Below are positions 1 to 8,296 of a stretch of DNA of 41,397 nt, one piece after another. How positions within the stretch are numbered: position 1 is the stretch's first letter; the number at the start of each line of letters is the position of its first letter. The position numbers were made by a program, and so were the translations under genes. Source of the stretch: an uncultured Lachnospiraceae bacterium (lineage in GTDB: Bacteria > Bacillota > Clostridia > Lachnospirales > Lachnospiraceae); contig CAJUIO010000022.1 in NCBI GenBank assembly GCA_910586025.1, forward strand, positions 1 through 41,397, in the 5' to 3' direction. The notes below the pieces were generated by a model. That model was given only the letters and a program-made list of their open reading frames with translations, did not search any database and had not been told where the DNA came from.

Positions 1-78
1 CTCCTTTGCGACTTGCAGATTTAATATACAACATTTTTTTTCATTTGTAAATAACGAATTTTTAATAAATCTTCAGAT

Positions 79-1005
79 TCATCTGTGTTTCCGCGCAACC
101 TGAATCGCATCCTGCTTTCCCATCAGCTTTTTGGTGATATACCAGAATATCACCGCCGCCGCAAACAGCATCACCATGCCCAGAATCATTACATTCCGTC
201 TGCCAAGGCCTCCCAGGGCATCCTTGTAGGTCAGTGCATATACGCTGACATTTGCGACTCCATGAAACAGCAAAGGCGCCGCAAAGCTTTCGTAAAGCCC
301 ATAGGTATATGTGATCACAAGCCCGAGAATAGTTCCGTAAATCGCCTGCACCCAGTTGCCGTGATAAGCCCCGAACAGAAAAGAGGAAACCACCAGTGCC
401 AGGCTGTAGCCAAAGCACCGCCTCATCCGGTTATAGAGAAGCCCTCGAAAGACAGTCTCCTCCGCAAGGGGGGATATCACTCCGTACAGAACCAGTCCCG
501 CCGCAAAATGCATTCCGTACTGACGGGCCTGCACCTCGCTGTAGGATTGGGACATACCGATCAGACCCGTCTGATAAAAAAAGATATTGAGCCCTGCGGC
601 AAGACAGACTGCAAGGGCCGCAAGGAAAGCGTATGCGGTAATCTCATCCGCATCCACACCCTTTTTCTCCTCATGAGGAGCCCGATCCTTTGCGCCGCCG
701 CAGGCGTTCTTTCCGGCATCCAGTTCTCTTTTCAGCGCCGGAAACACAGCCGCCGTCCCGGCAAGGGCCGCAAGAGCGCCCAGGATTCCCCGCACCGTAT
801 CCTCCGCAGAGGCCAGAAGAGTTCCGGCCGCTTCCGCCGCCCCGAAAACAGTCTGAACCAAAAGAACCAGAAAAATCTCCGCAGCGTCATGAACCACGAA
901 GTAAATCAAAAGAGGGAGGAGCAGATACGCCGTTCTTTTCAGGGAGGTCCATTTTCTCAGTTCCTTCTCATCCCAGCGGAAATATATCATTTTCCAAAAG
1001 CTCAT
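79..1005 (-). CDS. CPBP family intramembrane glutamic protease
   Basis: A 308-residue multi-pass membrane protein of the CPBP (CAAX protease / bacteriocin-processing) family. The family signature is visible: E182-E183 followed by R187 (EETVFRG), H215 in FGAYHGNW and H248 in LLFHGV, the usual glutamate and histidine active-site set. Hydrophobic segments occur near residues 24-55, 70-90, 122-145, 168-188, 200-235 and 240-260, with a charged loop at 92-120. Family members cleave prenylated or peptide substrates in the membrane, or serve in bacteriocin self-protection; the substrate here is unknown. The ATG overlaps the stop of the upstream HAD-like gene by four bases and follows a GGAGG site, so the two are translationally coupled. 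Confidence 0.9.
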   Translation of the reverse strand: MSFWKMIYFRWDEKELRKWTSLKRTAYLLLPLLIYFVVHDAAEIFLVLLVQTVFGAAEAAGTLLASAEDTVRGILGALAALAGTAAVFPALKRELDAGKNACGGAKDRAPHEEKKGVDADEITAYAFLAALAVCLAAGLNIFFYQTGLIGMSQSYSEVQARQYGMHFAAGLVLYGVISPLAEETVFRGLLYNRMRRCFGYSLALVVSSFLFGAYHGNWVQAIYGTILGLVITYTYGLYESFAAPLLFHGVANVSVYALTYKDALGGLGRRNVMILGMVMLFAAAVIFWYITKKLMGKQDAIQVARKHR

Positions 1006-1370
1006 GCACTCTCATTCCTCCTTGCCGGAGAATTTTCTGTTCCCATAAGAAAATCCTCAAGTTCTTCCACCGTGTCCGCTATGTAATCCGCACCCGCCGC
1101 TTCCAGCTCTCCCTCATTAAGGCCGAAAGCGGCAAGCCTGCAAAGCGCCTCCTTAACCACTTCCTCCTTGGTGGAACGGGCACCGTCAATCTCGCTTCCC
1201 ACAATCACGTCAAAATATTTTTTAATGTCAAACCGCTTCAGGATCTTACGCACAAAAGGATCCGGCTCCTCAATTCCCAGAGATCTCAAGGCGTACTGAA
1301 CACATCTGGTGATCCCCTCGCCCGGGTCGGTCAGCGTCCCATCCAGATCAAACAGGCAATATTGAAACAT
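1002..1370 (-). CDS. HAD-superfamily protein with two internal blocks missing (probably inactive)
   Basis: A 122-residue open frame that reads like a phosphoglycolate-phosphatase-type HAD hydrolase with parts cut out. The N-terminus has the DxDGT nucleophile motif (D8, D10). The sequence then jumps from EEPDP to FVRKIL, omitting the helical cap and the motif II region. After EALCRL it jumps to a C-terminal block ending GADYIADTVEEL. The metal-binding GDxxxD motif IV of intact relatives is absent, as is the Ser/Thr of motif II, so catalysis is unlikely. Intact relatives are about 210-220 residues. The frame stays open across both junctions, which suggests two in-frame deletions or selection for a remnant. 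It lies downstream of the S1 gene and overlaps the CPBP start. Confidence 0.75.
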   Translation of the reverse strand: MFQYCLFDLDGTLTDPGEGITRCVQYALRSLGIEEPDPFVRKILKRFDIKKYFDVIVGSEIDGARSTKEEVVKEALCRLAAFGLNEGELEAAGADYIADTVEELEDFLMGTENSPARRNESA

Positions 1371-1389
1371 CGCATCCTCCTCTTACTGC

Positions 1390-1407
1390 CTTTGGTGTAA
1401 ACCAAAG
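1390..1407 (-). other. Small hairpin between S1 and HAD-like genes
   Basis: A 7-bp perfect stem (CTTTGGT / ACCAAAG) with a 4-base loop falls in the 40-bp gap after the S1 gene. There is no following T-run, so it looks like a processing or attenuation hairpin rather than a full terminator. Confidence 0.4.
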
Positions 1408-1410
1408 ACT

Positions 1411-2316
1411 TTACAGATTCAGCTTTGCGAACAGATCGCCAAGACTGGTTCCTATGCTCTGTCCCGAGCTGAACTTTTCCGTATTGACACTCTCGATTTC
1501 GTCCACCTGGGCATTTTCCTCTGCCGCCTTCATGCTAAGACTGATTTTGCCGTTGTTGGTATTGAGCACCTTTACCTTTACCTTGTCTCCCACGGACAAT
1601 ACCTCCGAGGGCTTTTTGATTCTTTTCTGGCTGATCTGGGAAATATGCACCAGGCCGCTTAAGCCGTCCTTCAGATCCACAAAGGCTCCGTAGGGCTGCA
1701 GGCTCTCCACCACGCCTTCCAGAACAGTTCCCGGCGCAAGCATCGCCACCTTATGATCGTGCTCCTGCCTTGCCTGCTCCTTCAGGATCTCCTTGGCCGA
1801 GAGAACCAGCTTCTCCTTCGTCTTATCAACGGTTATAACCCTTACGGTCAGTTCCTTTCCCTTAAAGGCCGTCAGATCCTCCACATAGCTAAGAGACAGT
1901 TGAGATGCCGGTATAAATCCTCTGATTCCTTCCAGAAACGCAACCACTCCCGCATTCACCACGTCGCTCACCTTTACCGTGAGGTTCTTTTTCTCTTCCA
2001 GATAGCCCGCAAGCACATCCCAGGCAAGAATATCATTCGCCTCCTTTTTGGAAAGCTGGATATTGCCCTGTCCGTCGTCCATTCTTACCACGGACGCTTC
2101 AATCACCTCTCCGATCTTCACGTCATTCATAATGGAAAAACCGGGATCCTTGCTCATGTCCTCCGCCTTGATAACACCCTGCGTGTAATATTTCAGGTCC
2201 AGGACCACCTCCTGCTCGTTCACGTCGATCACTGTCCCCTGAATCACATCTCCTTCCTTGATTGTGCGGAAGGAGGCTTCAAGCTCCTTTTCATAATCCT
2301 TCATTGTCTCTTCCAT
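1411..2316 (-). CDS. S1 RNA-binding domain protein (ribosomal protein S1-like)
   Basis: A 301-residue protein with three S1 (OB-fold) RNA-binding domains at about residues 21-92, 107-177 and 195-264. The third is the most canonical, with PYGAFVDL, GLSGLVHISQIS and KVKVLNTNNGKISLSMKA. The C-terminus ends in SLGDLFAKLNL, as in short S1 homologues of Lachnospiraceae. It probably binds mRNA at the ribosome. It is shorter than the six-domain E. coli S1, which is normal for Firmicutes. The ATG at 2316 gives MEETMKDYEKELEASF and sits behind a GAGGAG site. It heads a cluster with the HAD-like and CPBP genes. Confidence 0.9.
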   Translation of the reverse strand: MEETMKDYEKELEASFRTIKEGDVIQGTVIDVNEQEVVLDLKYYTQGVIKAEDMSKDPGFSIMNDVKIGEVIEASVVRMDDGQGNIQLSKKEANDILAWDVLAGYLEEKKNLTVKVSDVVNAGVVAFLEGIRGFIPASQLSLSYVEDLTAFKGKELTVRVITVDKTKEKLVLSAKEILKEQARQEHDHKVAMLAPGTVLEGVVESLQPYGAFVDLKDGLSGLVHISQISQKRIKKPSEVLSVGDKVKVKVLNTNNGKISLSMKAAEENAQVDEIESVNTEKFSSGQSIGTSLGDLFAKLNL

Positions 2317-2437
2317 AACTTCTATCTCCTCTCTTTAGCCATATCCTTTATTGTATATCACTTTCGTTAAAATGACCAGAGTTAAACTAATAATTTAAAA
2401 GGAATCTCAAATATTTCGTTACATTTTCATTGAAATG

Positions 2438-2483
2438 AAAAGCCCACATCCCGAAATCTCTGTTTCAGGGATATGAGCCTTTT
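2438..2483 (-). terminator. Rho-independent terminator after rubrerythrin
   Basis: Read on the minus strand, a long imperfect stem (AAAAGGCTCATATCCCTGAAA side pairing with TTTCGGGATGTGGGCTTTT) closes on a short loop and ends in a T-run. It lies 30 bases past the rubrerythrin stop. Its A-rich opposite side means it could also work in the other direction. Confidence 0.8.
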
Positions 2484-2512
2484 GCTTTTCCTGTCAGTTT
2501 TGACCAGACCCT

Positions 2513-3049
2513 TTAATAATTCTCGGGCTTCACCTGGAAATAAGCCTGGGGATGCGCACACACGGGACACACCTCGGGAGCCTTCTGTCCCACGCAGATG
2601 TGGCCGCAGTTTCTGCACTGCCAGATGGTATCGCCGTCCTTTGAGAACACGGCTTCTCCCTCTATATTGGCGATCAGCTTCCTGTATCTCTCCTCATGCT
2701 CCTTCTCCACGGCCGCAACGCCCGCAAACAGATCCGCAATCTTGTCAAATCCCTCTTCCCTTGCCTCCTTCTCAAATCCGGCATACATGTCAGTCCACTC
2801 GAAGTTCTCCCCTTCCGCCGCATGTCCGAGATTCTCAAGCGTGGAGCCTACCCCGCCGCTAAGAAGCTTGTACCACATCTTTGCATGCTCCCTCTCGTTG
2901 GCCGCAGTCTCTTCAAAGATAGCGGCGATCTGCTGATAGCCGTCCTTCTTTGCCTTGGATGCAAAATAAGTATACTTGTTTGTAGCCATTGATTCGCCTG
3001 AAAAAGCCGCCATCAGATTAGCCTCTGTTCTTGAACCCTTTAAATCCAT
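2513..3049 (-). CDS. Rubrerythrin
   Basis: A 178-residue non-haem iron peroxidase that reduces hydrogen peroxide in anaerobes. Residues 1-135 form the ferritin-like four-helix diiron domain, with ligands visible as E19, E52xxH55, E94 and E115xxH118. Residues 140-178 form a C-terminal rubredoxin-like domain with two CxxC pairs (C145/C148 and C161/C164) that bind the FeS4 iron. The order and length are typical of rubrerythrin. A GGAGG site precedes the ATG. The flavin reductase gene lies just upstream on the same strand, which suggests an oxidative-stress pair fed with electrons by flavin or rubredoxin carriers. Confidence 0.95.
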   Translation of the reverse strand: MDLKGSRTEANLMAAFSGESMATNKYTYFASKAKKDGYQQIAAIFEETAANEREHAKMWYKLLSGGVGSTLENLGHAAEGENFEWTDMYAGFEKEAREEGFDKIADLFAGVAAVEKEHEERYRKLIANIEGEAVFSKDGDTIWQCRNCGHICVGQKAPEVCPVCAHPQAYFQVKPENY

Positions 3050-3154
3050 TTCTGTTTCCTCCTTTTTCTTTCAATCATATCATTGCCTATATTTATGCAT
3101 TTAACACAAATTTATCGCATTTCTTTTCAGAAGGCGGCACCCGCCTCTTACCTT

Positions 3155-3658
3155 CTACTCCTCCGGAAGATAGGTGGGAGCATTCCTGGGGCTCTTCCCC
3201 TTGACCACCTTATGATAATAAGCATAGGTCATGGCCTCCCTGTCAGCAAAAACCTCTCCACCTGTCACCTCTCCGAGAAAAACCGTGTGAGTTGCCGTCT
3301 CCATGCGGTCGATGACATTGCACACGATATAGCCGCAGGAGTCGTCGATCACAGGCATAAAATCCTTAACCGAATATTGAACCTTGTCAAACTTATCCGT
3401 GTCCTTACCCGACCAGAAGCCAAAGGTTCCTATAATGGAGGGGTCTGATTCCTCGGAAAGAATCGACACGGCAAACTTCCCCGTCTCCGCTATGCAGTGG
3501 TTCGTATAATTGTCATGATTCACGCTTACCGCTATAGTCGCCGGGGATGAGGTAATCTGCATGGCGCTGTTTGCCGTACAGCCCGTCGGTCTTCCATTGT
3601 CCCATGTACTGATGACATAAACTCCGTAAGATAACTTTCTGAAAATATTCGTATTCAT
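3155..3658 (-). CDS. Flavin reductase family protein (flavoredoxin-like)
   Basis: A 167-residue FMN-binding split-barrel protein. The N-terminus (LSYGVYVISTWDNGRPTGCTANSAMQ) and the following PATIAVSVNHDNYTN stretch match the flavin reductase / flavoredoxin fold, and the length equals the flavin domain alone. In related Clostridia this domain is sometimes fused to a C-terminal rubredoxin; here the protein stops without one. It likely binds FMN and passes electrons to partners such as the adjacent rubrerythrin, though the partner is inferred from position only. The 105-bp gap to rubrerythrin holds a small GC hairpin (3132-3147). Confidence 0.88.
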   Translation of the reverse strand: MNTNIFRKLSYGVYVISTWDNGRPTGCTANSAMQITSSPATIAVSVNHDNYTNHCIAETGKFAVSILSEESDPSIIGTFGFWSGKDTDKFDKVQYSVKDFMPVIDDSCGYIVCNVIDRMETATHTVFLGEVTGGEVFADREAMTYAYYHKVVKGKSPRNAPTYLPEE

Positions 3659-3735
3659 CCTGTCTCCTTATATTAATATCAGTAATCATTACTATTTTAG
3701 TTTATAGTATCAGGAAGATTTTGTCAATCTCCTAT

Positions 3736-3764
3736 TTGACATTCTTTTCACTTCCATATAACAT
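3736..3764 (+). promoter_or_regulatory. Candidate promoter for the ABC-F gene
   Basis: A perfect -35 box TTGACA (3736-3741) is followed after 17 bases by TAACAT (3759-3764); TATAAC at 15 bases is an alternative. It lies about 45 bases ahead of the ABC-F ATG, which itself has AAAGGAG. No long attenuator leader of the kind ahead of some ABC-F resistance genes is visible. Confidence 0.6.
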
Positions 3765-3808
3765 AAGAATGTCATTCTTTAGTTATATCCAAAGTAAAAG
3801 GAGTTATT

Positions 3809-5365
3809 ATGAGTATTTTAAATGTGGAGCACCTCACCCACGGCTTCGGGGACCGTGCCATTTTTGATGACGTATCCTTCCGTCTCCTTAAGGGCGAGCA
3901 CATCGGCCTGATCGGAGCCAATGGCGAAGGAAAATCTACCTTTATGAATATCATCACGGGAAAGCTCATTCCGGACGAGGGCAAAATCGAATGGGCGAAG
4001 AATGTCCGGGCGGGCTGTCTCGACCAGCACAGTGTCTTAAAGGAGGGTATGACCCTCAGAGGCGCCCTTGCCTCCGCCTTTGATTTTCTCTATGAGCTGG
4101 AGGCAAGGATGAACGAGCTGTGCGACAGGATGGGCACCGCTTCGGAAAAGGAGCTGGCGCTCTATATGGAAGAGCTTGGCACCATTCAGGATCTCCTCAC
4201 CATGCACGATTTTTATATGATCGATTCCAGGGTGGAAGAGATCGCAAGGGCTCTGGGGCTTATGGAGCTGGGACTTGACAGGGATGTCTCCGACCTGAGC
4301 GGCGGGCAGCGGACAAAGGTTCTGCTTGGAAAGCTGCTTCTGGAAAAGCCGGATATCCTTCTTCTGGACGAGCCTACCAATTATCTGGATGCGGAGCATA
4401 TTGAATGGCTGAAGCGTTATCTGACCGATTATGAAAACGCCTTTATCCTGATCTCCCACGACATTCCCTTCCTGAACAGCGTGGTGAATCTGATCTATCA
4501 CATGGATAACCGCCAGCTCACCCGGTATGCGGGAGACTATGACAGATTTAAGGAAGCCTACGCCATGAAGCAGTCTCAGCTCTCCGCCGCCTACAACAGG
4601 CAGCAGAAGGAAATTGCGGATCTCAAGGATTTTGTCGCCAGAAACAAGGCAAGAGTCTCCACCAGAAACATGGCGATGTCCCGGCAGAAAAAACTGGATA
4701 AGATGGAAGTGATCGAGCTGGCAGCCGAAAAGCCCAGGCCGGAATTCCACTTTAAGGAGGAACGCGCACCAAGCCGGTACATCTTCCAGACTAACGGACT
4801 TGTGATCGGCTACCATGAGCCGCTCTCCTCCCCTCTCGACCTCAAAATGGAGCGAGGGGAAAAAATCGTCCTCACCGGAGCCAACGGAATCGGAAAGACC
4901 ACCCTCCTAAAGAGCATCCTTGGCCTGATCCCTCCCCTTTCGGGCAGTGTGGAACAGGGAGATTATCTGAGCATCGGCTATTTTGAACAGGAAATGGACC
5001 AGAATATTGCCACCACCTGTATTGAAGAAATCTGGAAGGAATTTCCGGGATTCACCCAGTACGAGGTGCGCTCCGCCCTTGCAAAATGCGGCCTTACCAC
5101 CAAGCACATAGAGAGCAAGGTGAAGGTTCTAAGCGGCGGCGAGCAGGCCAAGGTGCGCCTGTGCAAGCTGATTAACAAAAAGACAAATATCCTTCTCCTG
5201 GACGAGCCCACCAATCATCTGGACGTGGATGCGAAGGATGAGCTGAGGCGGGCCCTTCTCGATTATAGCGGCAGCATCCTCATGGTCTGTCATGAACCGG
5301 ATTTCTATGAGGGGATCGCGACAAATGTGTGGGACTGTGCCAGATGGACTACCAGAATCGTCTGA
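3809..5365 (+). CDS. ABC-F family ATPase (translation factor type)
   Basis: A 518-residue protein with two ABC ATPase domains in tandem and no membrane segments, the ABC-F layout. Domain 1 has Walker A GANGEGKS at 36-43, signature LSGGQ and Walker B ILLLDEPTNYLD. Domain 2 has GANGIGKT, LSGGEQAKV and ILLLDEPTNHLD. A charged linker near residues 250-310 separates them. The C-terminus (CHEPDFYEGIATNVWDC) matches a common Firmicute subgroup. ABC-F proteins act on the ribosome, and some protect it from antibiotics; nothing here tells resistance from a housekeeping role. It is one of few plus-strand genes and has its own promoter and terminator. Confidence 0.93.
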   Translation: MSILNVEHLTHGFGDRAIFDDVSFRLLKGEHIGLIGANGEGKSTFMNIITGKLIPDEGKIEWAKNVRAGCLDQHSVLKEGMTLRGALASAFDFLYELEARMNELCDRMGTASEKELALYMEELGTIQDLLTMHDFYMIDSRVEEIARALGLMELGLDRDVSDLSGGQRTKVLLGKLLLEKPDILLLDEPTNYLDAEHIEWLKRYLTDYENAFILISHDIPFLNSVVNLIYHMDNRQLTRYAGDYDRFKEAYAMKQSQLSAAYNRQQKEIADLKDFVARNKARVSTRNMAMSRQKKLDKMEVIELAAEKPRPEFHFKEERAPSRYIFQTNGLVIGYHEPLSSPLDLKMERGEKIVLTGANGIGKTTLLKSILGLIPPLSGSVEQGDYLSIGYFEQEMDQNIATTCIEEIWKEFPGFTQYEVRSALAKCGLTTKHIESKVKVLSGGEQAKVRLCKLINKKTNILLLDEPTNHLDVDAKDELRRALLDYSGSILMVCHEPDFYEGIATNVWDCARWTTRIV

Positions 5366-5444
5366 TTCCTTCCATCGGACAGCAGTGCAAATAATGTTTG
5401 GTTTTAAGCGAGAAGAGAGCGAATCTGATGAAACGGTAAAAGGA

Positions 5445-5482
5445 ATGGGATGCGTCCCCAAGTGGAAACGCATCCCATTTTT
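5445..5482 (+). terminator. Rho-independent terminator after ABC-F gene
   Basis: An 11-bp perfect stem (ATGGGATGCGT at 5445-5455 with ACGCATCCCAT at 5468-5478) is followed by a run of five T. It ends the plus-strand ABC-F transcript and may also act on the converging glycogen phosphorylase transcript. Confidence 0.85.
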
Positions 5483-5511
5483 GATTATCACTTATCAGTT
5501 TTGCAGCATTC

Positions 5512-7821
5512 TTATTTCAAATGCCAGATATCCCTGTTGTACTCCGCAATGGTCCGGTCAGAGGAGAAAAAGCCGGCCTTCGCTATATTCACGAGCATCA
5601 TCTTTTTCCACTTCTGTCTGTCCTCATAGTCCGCAAACATCTTATCCTTGGCTGCAATATAATCCTCCAGGTCAAGAAGCGTCATGAACCAGTCCTTGTT
5701 CAAAAGCTCCTTGTAAAGACGTTCCAGATTCTTCTTGTGTCCGACCTTCAGGGCCTCCTTGCCCACGATAAAGTCAACCGCCTCTTTGATCACGGGGCTC
5801 TTCTTATAATAATCCTTGGACACATAGTCCGCCTTCTCATAATGCTTAATAACCGTCTCGGATTTTTCTCCGAAAATATAGATATTGTCGTCACCTACCA
5901 GCTCATGGATCTCCACGTTAGCGCCGTCCGAGGTTCCCAGTGTCACTGCCCCGTTTAACATGAACTTCATGTTTCCGGTTCCGGAGGCTTCCTTGGAAGC
6001 CAGGGAAATCTGCTCGGAAACATCGCAGGCCGGAATCAGCTTCTCCGCATAGCTCACATTGTAGTTTTCCACCATGAGCACAGTCATGTACGGGCTCACG
6101 TCAGGATCCTTATTGATAATCTCCTGAAGCACAAGGATCAGGTGAATGATATCCTGAGCGATGATATAGGCGGGGGCAGCCTTTGCGCCGAAAATAAAGG
6201 TAAGAGGCCTTACCGGCTTTTTCCCTGCCTTGATCTCTAAATACTTGTGAATAATATAAAGAGCGTTCATCTGCTGGCGCTTATACTCATGCATTCTCTT
6301 GATCTGGATATCAAAAACGGAATCCGGATTCAGCGTAACGCCCTCCGCTTCCCTGACGTAAGCGGCAAGCTCCTTTTTACGGTTCATCTTGATCTGGGCA
6401 AGGCGGTCAAGCACCTGCTGATCCTCCCGGTATTCCAGCAGCTTTTCCAGCTTGTCGGCATCTTTCTTGAAGCCGTCCCCAATGGTTTCGGAAAGAAAGG
6501 CCGAGAGCTCTCTGTTGCAGGATAGAAGCCATCTGCGGAAGGTGATGCCGTTGGTCTTATTATTGAACTTCTCCGGATACAGCTTATAAAAAGCGTTCAG
6601 CTCCGTTTCCTTAAGAATATCCGTATGAATCGCCGCCACGCCGTTTACGGAGAAGCCGTAGTGAATATCAATATGCGCCATATGAACGCGCTTTTCCTTG
6701 TCAATGATCTGCACCTTGGGATCCTTGTATTTCTTGGCAATCCTCGCATCCATCTCCTTAATATAAGGCACCAGCTGGGGAACTACCTTTTCCAGATATT
6801 TAAGCGGCCACTTCTCAAGGGCCTCCGCCAGAATCGTATGATTCGTGTAGGCGCAGGTCTTACTCACAACCTCGATAGCCTCATCCATGGTAAACGCCTT
6901 TTCCTCCACCAGAATACGGATCAGCTCCGGGATAATCATGGTAGGGTGGGTGTCGTTGATCTGGATAGCCGCATGATCGTACATCCTCCGAAGATCATAT
7001 TTCTTTTCCTTCATTTCCCGCAGGATCAGCTGGGCCGCATTGCAAACCATGAAATACTGCTGATAAATGCGCAGGAGGTTTCCGGCCTCGTCGGAATCGT
7101 CCGGATACAAAAACAGCGTCAGGTTCTTTTCGATCTCCTCCTTGTCAAAGTCGATACCGTCCTTCACAATGCTCTCGTCCAGAGACTCGATGTCAAAAAG
7201 CCTCAGCTTATTCACGCCGCTGTCATAGCCTGCCACGTCGATATCGTACAGTCTGGACGTAACCTTTTTCTTTCCGAAATATACGTCAAAGGAAACATCC
7301 GTTTTCGTCAGCCAGGAATTTTCCTCGATCCAGTCATTTTTCTGCGCAGTCTGCAGTCTGTCCCTGAATTCCTGCTTGAAAAGCCCGAAGTGATAATTCA
7401 GGCCGATTCCCTCTCCGGGAAGCCCCAGGGTAGCAATGGAATCGAGGAAACACGCCGCAAGCCTTCCGAGACCGCCGTTTCCAAGAGACGGCTCCGGCTC
7501 GATCTCCTCAATCACAGAAAGATTCTTTCCATGCTTTTTGAGAATCTCATCCATCCTGTCGTAAATCCCCAGATTAATCAGATTGTTGGACAAAAGCTTT
7601 CCGATGAGAAACTCAGCTGAAATGTAATAAATTTTCTTTTCGCCCTCGTTGCCGTCTGATAAAGACATCAGCTTCTTGGTAAGAACCAGAACCACATAGT
7701 AGGCCTCCTGGTCATCAAGATCCGCAAGACTCTTGCCGAACATTTCCTCCGCAGTCTCGCGCAGCTGCTCTTCCAGATTCAATACCAGTACGTCTCTTTG
7801 CATGTTTGCTTGTGCCGACAT
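5512..7821 (-). CDS. glgP: Glycogen/starch/alpha-glucan phosphorylase
   Basis: A 769-residue GT35 phosphorylase that releases glucose-1-phosphate from alpha-1,4-glucans in the cytoplasm. Diagnostic stretches are PSLGNGGLGRLAACFLDS near residue 110, AIQINDTHPT near 285, FDIQIKRMHEYKRQ near 510 and the pyridoxal-phosphate segment EASGTGNMKFMLNGA with its Schiff-base lysine near 610. Length is slightly short of the E. coli enzymes but no block is missing. The ATG follows AGGAGG. The upstream promoter carries a perfect GAAAACGTTTTC palindrome between its -35 and -10, so repression by CcpA or the nearby LacI-family protein is plausible. Confidence 0.96.
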   Translation of the reverse strand: MSAQANMQRDVLVLNLEEQLRETAEEMFGKSLADLDDQEAYYVVLVLTKKLMSLSDGNEGEKKIYYISAEFLIGKLLSNNLINLGIYDRMDEILKKHGKNLSVIEEIEPEPSLGNGGLGRLAACFLDSIATLGLPGEGIGLNYHFGLFKQEFRDRLQTAQKNDWIEENSWLTKTDVSFDVYFGKKKVTSRLYDIDVAGYDSGVNKLRLFDIESLDESIVKDGIDFDKEEIEKNLTLFLYPDDSDEAGNLLRIYQQYFMVCNAAQLILREMKEKKYDLRRMYDHAAIQINDTHPTMIIPELIRILVEEKAFTMDEAIEVVSKTCAYTNHTILAEALEKWPLKYLEKVVPQLVPYIKEMDARIAKKYKDPKVQIIDKEKRVHMAHIDIHYGFSVNGVAAIHTDILKETELNAFYKLYPEKFNNKTNGITFRRWLLSCNRELSAFLSETIGDGFKKDADKLEKLLEYREDQQVLDRLAQIKMNRKKELAAYVREAEGVTLNPDSVFDIQIKRMHEYKRQQMNALYIIHKYLEIKAGKKPVRPLTFIFGAKAAPAYIIAQDIIHLILVLQEIINKDPDVSPYMTVLMVENYNVSYAEKLIPACDVSEQISLASKEASGTGNMKFMLNGAVTLGTSDGANVEIHELVGDDNIYIFGEKSETVIKHYEKADYVSKDYYKKSPVIKEAVDFIVGKEALKVGHKKNLERLYKELLNKDWFMTLLDLEDYIAAKDKMFADYEDRQKWKKMMLVNIAKAGFFSSDRTIAEYNRDIWHLK

Positions 7822-7889
7822 AACATCCTCCTGTTTTACACTTTTTATTTTCTATCTCTTTTTATTATGTTACTCGCTTTATCATGGTC

Positions 7890-7918
7890 AGTGTATCACA
7901 AGAAAACGTTTTCCGCAA
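7890..7918 (-). promoter_or_regulatory. Candidate glgP promoter with an operator in its spacer
   Basis: On the minus strand TTGCGG (7913-7918) and TACACT (7890-7895) are exactly 17 bases apart, about 70 bases ahead of the glgP start. A 12-bp perfect palindrome GAAAACGTTTTC (7902-7913) fills the spacer. Its centre matches LacI/GalR operators and the CcpA cre consensus; the regulator is inferred. Confidence 0.6.
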
Positions 7919-7959
7919 GTCATTTTCAAATTTTTTCTACTGTACGGTTGCGAATTGAT

Positions 7960-8296
7960 GGGTAGGTTGGGAAACTTTGTCTGTAGGGTGCCGGCTGCCT
8001 CGGGCATTGCCTTGCCTGCCGCACGCTGCCTTTGGCTGCCGGGCTGTTACGTAAAATCGGTAATTTCACTTATGAAATGATTCTCTGTCAGGGAGAAACC
8101 GCCATGGACGGCGGTTTCAGGCACTAGCGGCATGGATGCCGCCTGGTGCCGCCCCGTCTATTTTCTATAAATTATACTCATTTCATTAGTGAAATCCGAT
8201 TTGCAGTTCCAGCCCGGCAGCCAAAGGCAGCGTGCGGCAGGCAAGGCAATGCCCGAGGCAGCCGGCACCCTACAGACAAAATTCCACCATACCCTA
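7960..8296. repeat. Compound palindromic element (MITE-like or structured-RNA repeat)
   Basis: Two GC-rich arms of 71 bp, 7976-8046 and 8210-8280, are perfect inverted copies. Similarity continues imperfectly outward to about 7960 and 8296, reaching the lacI stop codon. Inside lie a second AT-rich inverted pair (about 8054-8080 with 8179-8203, one mismatch and a 2-base indel) and two hairpins: GAAACCGCC with GGCGGTTTC (8095-8118) and a GGCAC/GTGCC-based one (8120-8150). No open frame of note is present. The whole could fold into one long cruciform or RNA. It resembles a non-autonomous mobile repeat; no target duplication is evident. It would also act as a strong barrier between lacI and glgP. 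Confidence 0.85.

Noticed and set aside
85..1086. A long plus-strand frame opposite the CPBP gene.
   Set aside because: It mirrors the minus-strand CPBP gene, whose family motifs are clear; its own translation resembles no protein.
3659..3808. Possible antibiotic-responsive attenuator ahead of the ABC-F gene.
   Set aside because: Only a simple promoter and ribosome site are visible; no leader peptide with competing hairpins.
6625..7620. A plus-strand frame opposite glycogen phosphorylase.
   Set aside because: Shadow of a highly conserved gene on the other strand.
8095..8150. Two short hairpins in tandem considered as a CRISPR-like or riboswitch structure.
   Set aside because: No repeat-spacer pattern and no riboswitch consensus; they are part of the larger palindrome.
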